A stretch of DNA of 64,000 nucleotides from Alicyclobacillus fastidiosus (GTDB lineage Bacteria; Bacillota; Bacilli; Alicyclobacillales; Alicyclobacillaceae). Shown one piece after another: positions 10,256-18,680 of the stretch; the first letter of the stretch is position 1; every line of letters starts with the position of its first letter. The stretch covers positions 4,268,501 through 4,332,500 of the forward strand of contig NZ_CP104067.1 of NCBI RefSeq assembly GCF_026651875.1, in the 5' to 3' direction. The position numbers and the translations under genes were made by a program. The notes below the pieces were generated by a model. The model searched no databases, was not told the origin of the DNA, and saw only the letters and a list, made by a program, of their open reading frames with translations.

Positions 10256-10270
10256 ATACATCAGATGTAT
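10256..10270. promoter_or_regulatory. 15-bp perfect palindrome upstream of the M42 peptidase gene
   Basis: ATACATCAGATGTAT is an exact inverted repeat around a central A. On the minus strand TATAAT overlaps its edge (TGTATAATTC), so a repressor bound here could cover the -10 of the peptidase promoter. No clear -35 was seen. It is also about 115 bp upstream of the divergent yunC gene. Confidence 0.4.
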
Positions 10271-10384
10271 GGTATCACATCTCAATTCCGAGTACAGATA
10301 CCTGATAAGGATGGAGCAGGAAACGATGGCGCGTTGACCCGAATATGTTGAAGCGAGCGAACACCCAGAAGGAGGTACGTCGAG

Positions 10385-10711
10385 ATGATGGACGTCAAGC
10401 CAATCGAAGTACAAGGATACCGCTTTGTCGCCACGCACGTGGCATTGCCAAAGACGAATCTGTTGACCATCAGCAACGACACCGGTTATATCATGTGCGG
10501 TGCGTTGGATATTACCCTTTTGCGCGAACAACTCGCGGACAGAGGCATCATTGCCGCTCGTGCAGTCGGAGTGAGGACGATGCAGGAATTGCTCGACGGT
10601 GAGGTTGAAAGTTGCACGCAAGGAGCGGAAGCCATCGGCATCGTACCGGGCATGTCAATGCGCGATGCGCTGGCGAAAATCGGTGCGGCAGAGACTCAAG
10701 CGAAACTCTGA
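10385..10711 (+). CDS. DUF1805 protein, YunC family
   Basis: 108 residues from ATG 10385 (a second ATG follows immediately) behind AAGGAGG. The segments LPKTNLLTISNDTGYIMCGALD, GIIAARAVGVRTMQELL and GIVPGMSMRDALAKIG match the YunC/DUF1805 family, a small alpha/beta fold of unknown biochemical function widespread in Bacillales. It is monocistronic here, facing away from the M42 gene. No signal or membrane segment. Confidence 0.88.
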   Translation: MMDVKPIEVQGYRFVATHVALPKTNLLTISNDTGYIMCGALDITLLREQLADRGIIAARAVGVRTMQELLDGEVESCTQGAEAIGIVPGMSMRDALAKIGAAETQAKL

Positions 10712-10731
10712 CGAAGGCGGAACGGAGGATG

Positions 10732-10769
10732 TAAAAAGAAGCACATCGCTGTGTAAACGATGTGCTTCT
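10732..10769 (-). terminator. Rho-independent terminator of the glycosyltransferase gene
   Basis: A 12-bp perfect stem (AGAAGCACATCG, 10737-10748, with its complement at 10758-10769) and 9-nt loop. Read on the minus strand it ends in TTTTT (10733-10737), just downstream of the glycosyltransferase stop. It may also stop yunC transcription, though no T-run follows on the plus strand. Confidence 0.85.
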
Positions 10770-10798
10770 GAATCGTGCACCGCGTATTGATGCAGTGT

Positions 10799-12046
10799 TT
10801 AACGGCTGCGCATTTGATCCAACCGGATGGCGCGCTTGTGCACGGTATGTGACCACTTGCGATTGGCCTTTGTAAAGAAGGCCTGCAAGGTCACAGGTCC
10901 CCAAGTCCACAAAAAGAACGGTAAAATTGGCAATCCGAAATACGCCCGCCAATTGACGCGCTCGAGCAACAGTGCGATCGGCATCTGAAGGTACATAAAC
11001 ACGTTCACACCCACCCAGAAATCCGTGGGGAGCAAGTGAGTGACTTGCGCCATCACTGTATCCTTTGGCGTTGAGATCTGTAAGAGCATCATGATGGAGG
11101 TTAGGAACAGGATGAGAAACCGAGCCGGCTGGAATAGATAAATGCCCGCGTCGAGCTTGACCAGACTGCCCTCTCGCAAACCTTGTCGGAGCAGCGGAAC
11201 CATGTGGTGCCGTGCGCAGTGGAAATGTCCTTGCATCCACCGCAGCCGCTGTCTGAACGAGGAGAGGATATCGGTCGGTTTCTCGTCGTACACTTTGGCG
11301 TCGTGCGCCCAGATTGGGATGACACCGCGTTCCACGCAACGAACGCCAAATTCTAGATCCTCTGTAAGACCTGTGGCCTCCCACCCCATCTCTTGCAACA
11401 GTGGGTAGTCAACGCATAGACCGGTCCCTCCAAGAGAACACGACAAGCGCAAGTTCTGCCGAGCCTTTTGCCACATCCGATTACTAAACCAATAAGAAAT
11501 TGCCATGGAAACACTAACCCAGGTATCAAATGGGTTCTTGATCCCGAGGTACCCCTGAATAACTTTGTGACCGCGACAAAGTTTGTCGTTCATAATGGTC
11601 AAGAACGCAGGATCTACCAAGTTGTCCGCATCAAACATGACAATCGCATCGTATTGTTCACCAGACGCTTGGAAGCGCTCCAGTATCCACTCTATGGCGA
11701 ATCCCTTACCTCGCTTCTCCTTGTCCTCCCGTTCGTGCACAATCGCACCGTGGAGGCGTCCAACATCTGCTGTATGATCCGTGCAGTTATCTGCAATCAA
11801 GTGCACATCGAACAATTCAGCCGGATACTCCTGTGCCTTCAAGCTGTCAACGAGCGGACCTACAACCCGTTCTTCGTTGTGTCCAGGAATGATGACGGCA
11901 AAGCGCTTCTTCGCACCATGAATAACCTTTTCCTTCCGGTGCCAGAATCCAAAGACGGACATGATAATCTGATACACGCCAATGGCCCCGGTGAAAAGTT
12001 GCATGAACACGTACACGACATTCAAAATACCGTGAAGCAGGGACAT
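10799..12046 (-). CDS. Membrane-bound family 2 glycosyltransferase
   Basis: 415 residues. One N-terminal helix (about 5-30) is followed by a GT2 catalytic domain: VIIPGHNEE at the start, DNCTD, the metal-binding DADN (about 135), the TEDLE acid and the RQRLRWMQGH motif corresponding to Q(R/Q)xRW. Three or four C-terminal helices follow (about 300-390). This is the layout of processive cellulose- or hyaluronan-synthase-like enzymes that polymerise and export a polysaccharide. It is monocistronic, with no c-di-GMP PilZ domain and no neighbouring export partner, so the product is unknown. ATG 12046 follows GAGGG. Confidence 0.87.
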   Translation of the reverse strand: MSLLHGILNVVYVFMQLFTGAIGVYQIIMSVFGFWHRKEKVIHGAKKRFAVIIPGHNEERVVGPLVDSLKAQEYPAELFDVHLIADNCTDHTADVGRLHGAIVHEREDKEKRGKGFAIEWILERFQASGEQYDAIVMFDADNLVDPAFLTIMNDKLCRGHKVIQGYLGIKNPFDTWVSVSMAISYWFSNRMWQKARQNLRLSCSLGGTGLCVDYPLLQEMGWEATGLTEDLEFGVRCVERGVIPIWAHDAKVYDEKPTDILSSFRQRLRWMQGHFHCARHHMVPLLRQGLREGSLVKLDAGIYLFQPARFLILFLTSIMMLLQISTPKDTVMAQVTHLLPTDFWVGVNVFMYLQMPIALLLERVNWRAYFGLPILPFFLWTWGPVTLQAFFTKANRKWSHTVHKRAIRLDQMRSR

Positions 12047-12275
12047 GCACTAACCCTCAACTTTCTACGTCAGCCTAAAGACGTGGAGCGTGCTGACAAG
12101 ATTTCTCCAAGCCATCCCCATCATTTTGGGGATAATCCAAACCCTTGTCAACGTTAATTCCTGTCGAAATCGGTCACCTCGACCGCCGTTCACTTTTTTG
12201 ACCAGATGAGTTACGATAACCAAGTCTTATGACAAGGTATCAAATATGTTACCACGAGAAACGGAGGATTTCGAC

Positions 12276-12884
12276 GTGTCCGGGCTTAGTGTGCTGATCT
12301 CCCACTACGGAAATACAGCCATCTTCCTACTCATGATGATCGAGAGTATGTGCGTCCCTATCCCTTCAGAAGTGATCATGCCGTTCGGCGGATTCATGGC
12401 GGATCAGGGCCTGCTCAATCTTTGGTCGGTCGTCGTCATCGGCACCGCCGGCAACGTGGTGGGCGGCATCATCGCCTATGCCGTGGGAAGATACGGTGGA
12501 CGACCGCTCATCCAACGGTATGGAAAATACATACTGCTGAGCGTGCACCACTTGGATAGAGCCGACCATTGGTTTGAGCGATACGGTGAAATTACGGTGT
12601 TCTTCGGCCGGATGGTACCCGCCGTCCGCACGTTCGTGTCGCTGCCGGCAGGTGTCGCCAAAATGTCGGTGTGGCGCTTTATCCTGTTCTCGGTGTTGGG
12701 ATCGCTTCCGTGGAACCTTGCGATGACTTATGCTGGATTCCAGTTGCACGCGCATTGGAGCGCCATCGAAGAGAAGCTGAAACCATTGACGTACATCGGC
12801 GCCCTCATCCTCGTCGTCGCTGTGCTAGTCTTCTGGTTTCGCCGCAACAAACCGCGTCACAATCGCGAGAACACGATGGAGTGA
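12276..12884 (+). CDS. DedA family membrane protein
   Basis: 202 residues from GTG 12276, chosen because GGAGG lies 8 bp upstream. An ATG at 12246 lacks such a site. It shows the DedA/SNARE-associated core: MIESMCVPIPSEVIMPFGG, GNVVGGIIAYAVGRYGGRPLI, HLDRADHWFERYGEITVFFGRMVPAVRTFVSLPAG, with the family acidic/Arg residues and a C-terminal helix. DedA proteins are implicated in undecaprenyl-phosphate or lipid translocation and membrane homeostasis. The 3' end overlaps the convergent HD gene by 28 bp. Confidence 0.92.
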   Translation: MSGLSVLISHYGNTAIFLLMMIESMCVPIPSEVIMPFGGFMADQGLLNLWSVVVIGTAGNVVGGIIAYAVGRYGGRPLIQRYGKYILLSVHHLDRADHWFERYGEITVFFGRMVPAVRTFVSLPAGVAKMSVWRFILFSVLGSLPWNLAMTYAGFQLHAHWSAIEEKLKPLTYIGALILVVAVLVFWFRRNKPRHNRENTME

Positions 12885-14104
12885 ACGCGATTTGAAAGAG
12901 GCTCGTTGTCACTTTCGAGCATCTCTTTTGGAAGGAAGAGGCGATGTTCTTGGCTTGGGACAAGTGTGCGAATCAGTTTCGACACCTGGCTCAAGTCCGA
13001 GCATTCGCCGAAGTCGTTGAGCAGCGTTAACCCCTGCCCAAGCACCTCATACCCCGGTATCGTCGACACCCGCTCCGTTACGTAGTAATCTGGAGAGAAT
13101 CCCATCGCCTTCGCCATCGTTCGCAAGGCCGCCCACTCACTCACCGACGCCCCGTCCCGCACAATCGGCGCGAACAGCCGCCGCGTCAGAAATCTGTCAG
13201 CCAGATCTGACAGAATTTGATCAGATGACGTCGACCACTGATGAAACGCATACAAAAGGACCGACTCATCCAGCCTCAGATAGGATGCCACGCTGACCTC
13301 TGATCCGGTTAACACAGGCAGGAGCGCTTCTGGGATCTCGATAGCCACCCCGTCCGCGAGCAGATGCTTCGCTCGGCGCAATATATTTTCCACTAGCACG
13401 TCGCTGCCGACGGTCACTGGGTGCAGATATACCTGCACGTACATGAAATAGCGCGCGAGCAGATATTGTTCCACCGTATGTAAAGACTGTCTCTTGACGT
13501 AGACGCGCTCGTCCTGAACCGTCAGCGAGCGAATCAGGCGGGCGAGCTCAAACCGCCCGTACGAGACGCCAGTGGACAACGCGTCTCGCAACATATAATC
13601 CATCCGATCCACGTCGAGCTGACTGGATACCAACGCCTCGATGGCCAAGAAACGACCATCCTTCTGCAGGATGGAGACAAGGTCCTTGGCAAAGTCGGAG
13701 TCCACTGTGTCGAGAACCTGACGCAGCGCATCGTCCTCCAGCATGATGCGATGCGTCCACCGTTCGTGATGAACGCCGAGGATGGATTCGAAAGTGTGGG
13801 AGAACGGCCCGTGCCCCAAATCGTGTAGCAGTGCCGCAGCGAGGGCGAGTCTGCGTGTGCGCGGGTCACTCGGCCAGCCACACTCGCGTTCGAGGTGCAC
13901 AAGGACCCGCCGCATCGTCTCGTAGGCGCCTAAGGAATGTGCAAAGCGCGTGTGCTCCGCTCCATGGTAAGTCATGTAGGATGTACCCAGTTGGCGGATC
14001 CGCCGCAAGCGTTGAACCGCAGGCGTGTTCACGAGCGCCCACAGCAGGGGGTCGTCGAACAAAATTTCGTCGTGTACTGGGTCTTTCAGAACTTTCTCAA
14101 ACAC
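12857..14104 (-). CDS. HD-domain phosphohydrolase (YwfO/SAMHD1-like)
   Basis: 415 residues from GTG 14104. A longer reading would begin inside the hairpin at 14134-14173 and is rejected. N-terminal KVLKDPVHDEILFDDPL is the YwfO signature. The metal-binding HD residues lie in HTRFAHSLG, ALLHDLGHGPFSHTFE and SSQLDVDRMDYMLRDA. Relatives hydrolyse dNTPs or nucleotide phosphates; B. subtilis YwfO is poorly characterised. It is cytosolic with no membrane segments. It follows the IscA-type gene on the same strand but beyond a stable hairpin, so independent expression is possible. Confidence 0.88.
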   Translation of the reverse strand: MFEKVLKDPVHDEILFDDPLLWALVNTPAVQRLRRIRQLGTSYMTYHGAEHTRFAHSLGAYETMRRVLVHLERECGWPSDPRTRRLALAAALLHDLGHGPFSHTFESILGVHHERWTHRIMLEDDALRQVLDTVDSDFAKDLVSILQKDGRFLAIEALVSSQLDVDRMDYMLRDALSTGVSYGRFELARLIRSLTVQDERVYVKRQSLHTVEQYLLARYFMYVQVYLHPVTVGSDVLVENILRRAKHLLADGVAIEIPEALLPVLTGSEVSVASYLRLDESVLLYAFHQWSTSSDQILSDLADRFLTRRLFAPIVRDGASVSEWAALRTMAKAMGFSPDYYVTERVSTIPGYEVLGQGLTLLNDFGECSDLSQVSKLIRTLVPSQEHRLFLPKEMLESDNEPLSNRVHSIVFSRL

Positions 14105-14133
14105 GAGGCCATCGCTCCATCGAATTAAGATGC

Positions 14134-14173
14134 ACCAGAGGGCCTGGGGCAAATCGCCCACAGGCCCTCTGGT
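14134..14173 (-). terminator. Stable hairpin after the IscA-type gene
   Basis: ACCAGAGGGCCTG (14134-14146) pairs with CAGGCCCTCTGGT (14161-14173) around a 14-nt loop. It lies just after the stop of the Fe-S carrier gene. The following minus-strand bases (TGCATCTTAATT) are only moderately T-rich, so termination may be partial. Confidence 0.55.
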
Positions 14174-14192
14174 CATGTTCTATCGCGCGTGA

Positions 14193-14546
14193 TCAATCGC
14201 AGGACCCCGGCTGGCCAGCTGCGGTAGCAGTGCGAAAACTGGAACCACAACCGCACATAGAGGTCGCGTTTGGATTGTTGATTTTAAATCCCTGGCCGGT
14301 CAGGTCGTCGATGTAATCGACCTCGGAACCATCGATGAGCTCGAGGCTCTCGCTGTCGACGACGACCTTCACGCCCCGGATGGAGAACACATGGTCATCC
14401 GGTTTCTCAGTATCCAGCGCCATGCCGTAACTGTACCCGGTGCAACCTCCGAGCTTCGTGTATAAGCGAAGTGCGTCCTCAGCCGGTCCCTGAGCCTCGA
14501 TCATCTCCTGGAGTTTCTGTGCTGCCGTCTCGGTGAGCGTAATCAT
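14193..14546 (-). CDS. Iron-sulfur cluster carrier/assembly protein (IscA/ErpA/HesB type)
   Basis: 117 residues from ATG 14546 behind AAAGGGGAG. The A-type carrier signature has three Cys: one in LGGCTGYSYGMAL (about residue 34) and two in SMCGCGSSFRT near the C-terminus. These coordinate the cluster handed to apo-proteins. The C-terminal tail after SSFRT is some 11 residues longer than minimal. It is separated by 60 bp from the upstream bcp gene on the same strand. Likely clients nearby include NadA and ferredoxin, but this is inference. Confidence 0.92.
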   Translation of the reverse strand: MITLTETAAQKLQEMIEAQGPAEDALRLYTKLGGCTGYSYGMALDTEKPDDHVFSIRGVKVVVDSESLELIDGSEVDYIDDLTGQGFKINNPNATSMCGCGSSFRTATAAGQPGSCD

Positions 14547-14606
14547 GAAATCACTCCCCTTTCACTCCTCATTATACGCGCACTGCCAAGCCGTCGCATC
14601 CGCGAC

Positions 14607-15077
14607 TCAAACGAGATCGCGGACCTTTGCCAACACCTCGTCGACGTGGCCGTCCACTTTGACCTTTGGGAAAATGGCCGCAATCTTCCCGTCTGCATCG
14701 ATGATAAACGTCGTGCGCTCGATCCCGATGCTGGTCTTCCCGTACATATTCTTCTCTTTGAGCACACCATATGCCTCACAAATCGCGCTATCCTCGTCGG
14801 CGAGCAGTGGAAAATTGAGGCTGTACTTTTCGCGAAACTTCTGGTGCGACTTCGCAGTGTCCCTTGAGACGCCGTAAATCGCTGCCCCTGCCTCGGCGAA
14901 CGTCGCGCTCATATCGCGAAACGCACACGCTTCCTTCGTGCAGCCCGGCGTGTCGTCCTTCGGGTAGAAGTAGAGCACGACGACTTGTCCCTTGAGACCT
15001 TCTAAAGACACCGTGTTCCCATCCTGGTCGATGGAAGAAAAATCTGGTGCCACATCGCCTACGTGTAATTCACTCAT
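14607..15077 (-). CDS. bcp: Thioredoxin-dependent peroxiredoxin, Bcp/PrxQ type
   Basis: 156 residues from ATG 15077 behind GGAGG. The thioredoxin-fold AhpC/TSA domain carries YFYPKDDTPGCTKEACAFRD, with the peroxidatic Cys in PGCT and a second Cys five residues later as in two-Cys PrxQ enzymes. Arg in SIGIERTTFIID completes the active site. It reduces hydroperoxides in the cytoplasm at the expense of thioredoxin. Upstream arginine decarboxylase ends 12 bp before this start, so the two may be co-transcribed. Confidence 0.93.
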   Translation of the reverse strand: MSELHVGDVAPDFSSIDQDGNTVSLEGLKGQVVVLYFYPKDDTPGCTKEACAFRDMSATFAEAGAAIYGVSRDTAKSHQKFREKYSLNFPLLADEDSAICEAYGVLKEKNMYGKTSIGIERTTFIIDADGKIAAIFPKVKVDGHVDEVLAKVRDLV

Positions 15078-15089
15078 GTGCGAACCTCC

Positions 15090-16550
15090 TCACGATTCGT
15101 TACAAACCACTTTAATCAGCCGAATTTCCGGGTCGTCTGGCCCCTGAACCGGTAAGCCCGCCCGAAGGTTTGCCTCGATGTAATCGATGTTGTCCTGCGT
15201 GATGACTTCACCCGGCAACAAAATCGGTATGCCCGGTGGATAGACCATCACCATCTCCGCCATCGTGCGTCCGACAGAAGCTTGCAGCGGAACGATTTCA
15301 GTCTTGGCATAAAATGCCGATCGCGGAGACATTCTGAGCTCCGGCATCGACGGCAGTTGGACGACGACTTCACGCTTGCCCTGCCTATCCTGATATGCAT
15401 GGGCAATCTCGGTGAGTGCGTGAACCAACGCATCGATATCCGCTTGCTCGTCTCCCCACGAAATGATGCACAGTACGTTGTACAGGTCGCTGAGTTCTAC
15501 TTCTATATTGTAATTCTCACGAAGCATTCGTTCCACATCATAGCCAGTCACCCCTAGGTCTTTGACGGAGATGGTCAACTTCGTCGGATCTAGTGCGAAG
15601 GTGGCACTGCTGTTCAAGCACGATTCATCGAGGCAGACGAGCCCTGGCACTTCGTTCAGCCGGTGTCTGGCCTGCAGCGCCAGATCGATCGCCTTCGAGA
15701 TTCGCTCGTGGCCGTGCGCCGCCAGCTCTTTTCGCGCAACGTCGAGCGAGGCCAACAGCAAATAAGACGTGGACGTCGTCGTGAGCATACTCATGACCAC
15801 TTGTACGTGTCTCGGGTCAATCATGCCTTCCCGGATGTTTAACACACTCGATCCGGTCATCGACCCACCGAGCTTGTGCACGCTGGTCGCCGCCATGTCG
15901 GCACCGGCCTGCATAGCGGACAGGGGCAACGCCGAGTGAAATCCGGTGTGTACGCCGTGTGCTTCATCCACCAGCACAGGAACCCCGTAACTGTGCGCTA
16001 CGTCGACGATGCGTTCGAGGTTGGCGGAGATGCCGAAGTACGTCGGATTGATGACGACGAGCGCCCGCGCGTCCGGATGCGCCACTAGCGCATCGGTGAC
16101 CACCTCGACGGACAAGCCATGCGAGATGCCAAAGCGCGCGTCCACCTCGGGTAGCAAGAAGATGGGTTGAGCATCTGCGAGAATGATGGCGGTAAGGACA
16201 GATTTGTGCACGTTCCTCGGAACGAGAATCTTATCTCCGGGCCCCACCGTCGAAAGCACCATCGCCATGATGGCCGTACTCGTCCCTTGCACCGAAAAGT
16301 ACGTGTAATCTGCGCCGAACGCCTGTGCCGCCAACTCCTGTGCGCGCTTGATAGCCCCTGTCGGATGGTGAAGGTCATCGAGTGGCGCGATATTGATGAG
16401 ATCCAGCGACAGGGCCTGGTCACCGACGAACGAGCGAAACCTCGAGTCCATTCCCCGGCCGTGCTTGTGACCTGGGATGTGAAACTGAATGGGTTTTCGC
16501 GTTGCGTGGTGAAGCAATGTATCAAATAGCGGTGTTTCGTTCTGGTTCAA
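15090..16550 (-). CDS. speA: Arginine decarboxylase, aspartate-aminotransferase fold (SpeA type)
   Basis: 486 residues. The N-terminus ETPLFDTLLHHATRKPIQFHIPGHKHG, DLINIAPLDDLHHPTGAI, YFSVQGTSTAIMAMV and the PLP lysine motif TSVHKLGGS match the Bacillus SpeA branch of Orn/Lys/Arg decarboxylases. LVDEAHGVH supplies the PLP-binding Asp and His. It should make agmatine from arginine, the first step to putrescine and spermidine. SpeE and SpeB are not in the window, though YwhD, their neighbour in B. subtilis, is just upstream. Lysine decarboxylase activity (YaaO-like) is the main alternative. Start is TTG 16550 behind AGGAGG. Confidence 0.88.
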   Translation of the reverse strand: MNQNETPLFDTLLHHATRKPIQFHIPGHKHGRGMDSRFRSFVGDQALSLDLINIAPLDDLHHPTGAIKRAQELAAQAFGADYTYFSVQGTSTAIMAMVLSTVGPGDKILVPRNVHKSVLTAIILADAQPIFLLPEVDARFGISHGLSVEVVTDALVAHPDARALVVINPTYFGISANLERIVDVAHSYGVPVLVDEAHGVHTGFHSALPLSAMQAGADMAATSVHKLGGSMTGSSVLNIREGMIDPRHVQVVMSMLTTTSTSYLLLASLDVARKELAAHGHERISKAIDLALQARHRLNEVPGLVCLDESCLNSSATFALDPTKLTISVKDLGVTGYDVERMLRENYNIEVELSDLYNVLCIISWGDEQADIDALVHALTEIAHAYQDRQGKREVVVQLPSMPELRMSPRSAFYAKTEIVPLQASVGRTMAEMVMVYPPGIPILLPGEVITQDNIDYIEANLRAGLPVQGPDDPEIRLIKVVCNES

Positions 16551-16577
16551 CGAATCCGTTGCCTCCTAGTCAGTTAT

Positions 16578-17039
16578 CTACGAAGAAAAAGCACTTCGGA
16601 ACGCGTCCGTCGCATTCTCCCACAAATCAGGCCGAATCGTTTGCACGTACTGACCCACTTTCTGGATTGCTTCGGACGACATCCTGCTCAAATCAACCTG
16701 GCCGCGAACCGCTTTGTCCATCTGATTGACATGGTCCGACAGTTTTTTGTACCCCAACTTGTTTGCGGAGTCAATCCATAATTCAAAAGGCATCGCCCCC
16801 GTGTAGCCAAGGCCGCTCTCCTGGCGCTTGAGCGTGACCCAGACTCCTTCGACGCGCCTTGGGTTTGGGACCTCATCGAGCGATGGAACGAACTTTACAC
16901 CAACTTCCAGCCGGCTTTTCGCGTGAATTGCCCCATTATCTACAAACACCTCATCGCCGTCGACAAAGATGGCGGAGAGGCCTTTCATCTGGTCGTCTGT
17001 CTGATGCTTGGAAGTACCCGTCAAATTTAGTTTCTGCAT
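16578..17039 (-). CDS. ywhD: YwhD family protein
   Basis: 153 residues from ATG 17039, placed 6 bp after GAGGTG; the longer GTG reading starts inside that ribosome site. MQKLNLTG at the N-terminus, the VDNGAIHAKSRLEVGVKF and YKKLSDHVNQMDKAVRGQ segments resemble B. subtilis YwhD, a conserved protein of unknown function located beside speE-speB. Its place here next to speA strengthens the assignment. Cytosolic, no membrane segment. Confidence 0.75.
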   Translation of the reverse strand: MQKLNLTGTSKHQTDDQMKGLSAIFVDGDEVFVDNGAIHAKSRLEVGVKFVPSLDEVPNPRRVEGVWVTLKRQESGLGYTGAMPFELWIDSANKLGYKKLSDHVNQMDKAVRGQVDLSRMSSEAIQKVGQYVQTIRPDLWENATDAFRSAFSS

Positions 17040-17178
17040 GTGCAGCACCTCGTTTTACATAACGTTGACCCCATTCTACCGTTTGCGATTTTTAATGTCA
17101 CACATCAAAAGTGACGTATGAGCGCAAGACGAGTGGGTAAAGTAACAACAAATTTCCCAGCAAAGCGAGGGAAGCACA

Positions 17179-17820
17179 GTGTCCACCTGTACAGCAAAAA
17201 TCGCGTTGGCGCTCGGCGTCGTCGGCGCCTCAGTGACCGCTCTGACAGTCTCCACCATGCCAAGAGCCGAGGCGGCACAGACCATCTACAACACGAGCTT
17301 GCCGTCGACGATGCGCATCGCAATCCGCGAAAACAATTGGAGTGGTGAACCGGACCCACGCGGACGCATTATTTACGTCCAATCGATACCGTTTTATGAA
17401 TACTGCGAGGATGTCTTGCCAAACGAATGGATGCCGTCCTGGAATTCGGAGTCCCTGAAGGCCGGTGCAATGGCGATCAAAATGTTCGCTTGGTACCACC
17501 ATCTACACCCCGTGACCATCGACGGATTTACATTCGACGTGGACAACACGACTAACTTTCAACTGTTCCGCTATTTATCGGCTCAGCCGACAACCAATGC
17601 CGCGTTTAACGCCATTCAAAACCAGGCGTATACAAATCCAAGCGGCGAAATTATCGAATTGAATTATCGCGCGGGCATTCAGAACGACCCAAACTGGCAA
17701 TATCGCAACGCGCAGAAAATGGCACAGTGGGGTTCTCAGTACTGGGCTGAAAAGGGTCAGACATTCCAACAGATTCTTCAGTTCTACTATGTAAATCGTT
17801 CACTCTACAGAATTCAGTAA
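17179..17820 (+). CDS. Secreted SpoIID/LytB-domain-like protein
   Basis: 213 residues from GTG 17179 behind GAGGGAAGC. A signal peptide (about residues 1-32, ending AEAA) precedes a short SpoIID-like domain: IPFYEYCEDVLPNEWMPSWN followed by SLKAGAMAIKMFAWY, which parallels the Y..GVVPSEMP..WP.EALKAQAVAARTYA motif of SpoIID/LytB amidase enhancers and lytic enzymes. The catalytic Glu of SpoIID would correspond to the E of PNEW. The domain is shorter than in SpoIID (about 340 residues). The C-terminus keeps WAEKGQTFQQILQFYYVN, resembling the SpoIID end. It lies 21 bp upstream of another exported protein and probably shares its transcript. Exact activity is unknown. Confidence 0.7.
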   Translation: MSTCTAKIALALGVVGASVTALTVSTMPRAEAAQTIYNTSLPSTMRIAIRENNWSGEPDPRGRIIYVQSIPFYEYCEDVLPNEWMPSWNSESLKAGAMAIKMFAWYHHLHPVTIDGFTFDVDNTTNFQLFRYLSAQPTTNAAFNAIQNQAYTNPSGEIIELNYRAGIQNDPNWQYRNAQKMAQWGSQYWAEKGQTFQQILQFYYVNRSLYRIQ

Positions 17821-17841
17821 GGTTGAAGGAGTCACAAGTCG

Positions 17842-18600
17842 ATGAAACGTTTTCCTTCTATTAAGACGGTTCTACTCTGCAGCTTTTCCGCGGCTTTAGT
17901 CGTTCTCTCCATCCCGACAAACCCGCACCCGGCAGCTGCGCACCGCCTCGCAGACGCGGTTCCCACACTCGCGCCAGCTACCGTTTCCAGCGCGACTGGC
18001 AATTCGTCGTGGCAAGGTGCGCCGAATAGGCCGCCTGCGAGCAGTCAGAACAAGCCGTCACCGTCGACTGGCAATCGGAATTCGACGACGCAGCCAGCTC
18101 CCAACGCTCCGGCGCCCAGCACTCCAAACGCCGGCCAAAATACGACTGGCGGCCCATCGAGTTGGGGCTATACGAAAGCGAAAATGGCGAAGTTGCGAGT
18201 CCGCGTCATCGATGGCCGAACGCGGAAACCCCTATCGGGCGCCGAAGTCGTGGTCATCGAGACCGAGAAGCGGTTGCGGACCGGCGCGAACGGCTATACG
18301 CCGTGGTTCGACGCGCCGGTAATCCGAAATCCGAAGTACCGTCCAATGGTCGCTGAACTGCATGGGCAACTTGGTGTCATCGTCTACAAGAACGGGTATC
18401 GAGATTCCATCCACCTCGGCATTCGCATGCACGAAGGCATCGAACAACAAACGACTGTCTGGATGTACAAGCTTGGGCCCGGGGACAGACGCGTAGAGCC
18501 AGTACTCTACCAAGCACCTTACCATCACATCTGGCTCATCCAGCTCGCAGACAAATTTCGTCAGAGGTCACAAATCGGAGAAGGGCCTGAACGCCCCTGA
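17842..18600 (+). CDS. Exported Pro/Ser/Asn-rich protein with carboxypeptidase-regulatory-like domain
   Basis: 252 residues from ATG 17842 behind AAGGAG. A signal peptide (to about residue 33) is followed by about 75 residues rich in Pro, Ser, Thr and Asn, likely an unfolded wall-spanning linker. The C-terminal part has KLRVRVIDGRTRKPLSGAEV and LRTGANGYTPWFD, the beta-sandwich pattern of CarboxypepD_reg/Cna-B-like domains, ending with a basic tail. No LPXTG anchor or enzyme motif is seen. It is paired with the SpoIID-like gene. I do not recognise a named family for the whole protein. Confidence 0.65.
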   Translation: MKRFPSIKTVLLCSFSAALVVLSIPTNPHPAAAHRLADAVPTLAPATVSSATGNSSWQGAPNRPPASSQNKPSPSTGNRNSTTQPAPNAPAPSTPNAGQNTTGGPSSWGYTKAKMAKLRVRVIDGRTRKPLSGAEVVVIETEKRLRTGANGYTPWFDAPVIRNPKYRPMVAELHGQLGVIVYKNGYRDSIHLGIRMHEGIEQQTTVWMYKLGPGDRRVEPVLYQAPYHHIWLIQLADKFRQRSQIGEGPERP

Positions 18601-18620
18601 GGGGGGCTTCAGGCCTGTTT
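18583..18620 (+). terminator. Terminator of the exported-protein pair
   Basis: GGGCCTGAACGCCCC pairs imperfectly with GGGGGGCTTCAGGCC, followed by TGTTTGA. The gene's TGA stop lies in the loop. The stem is long and GC-rich; the T-tract is short. Confidence 0.7.
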
Positions 18621-18680
18621 GATGTCGCATAAGCGAAAGCCGTACGACTGAAGAGCGAACAACACCGACAAAACGGGTGC

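Noticed and set aside
14104..14176. N-terminal extension of the HD protein to 14176
   Set aside because: It would begin in the hairpin that follows the Fe-S carrier gene, and family homology starts at the later GTG.
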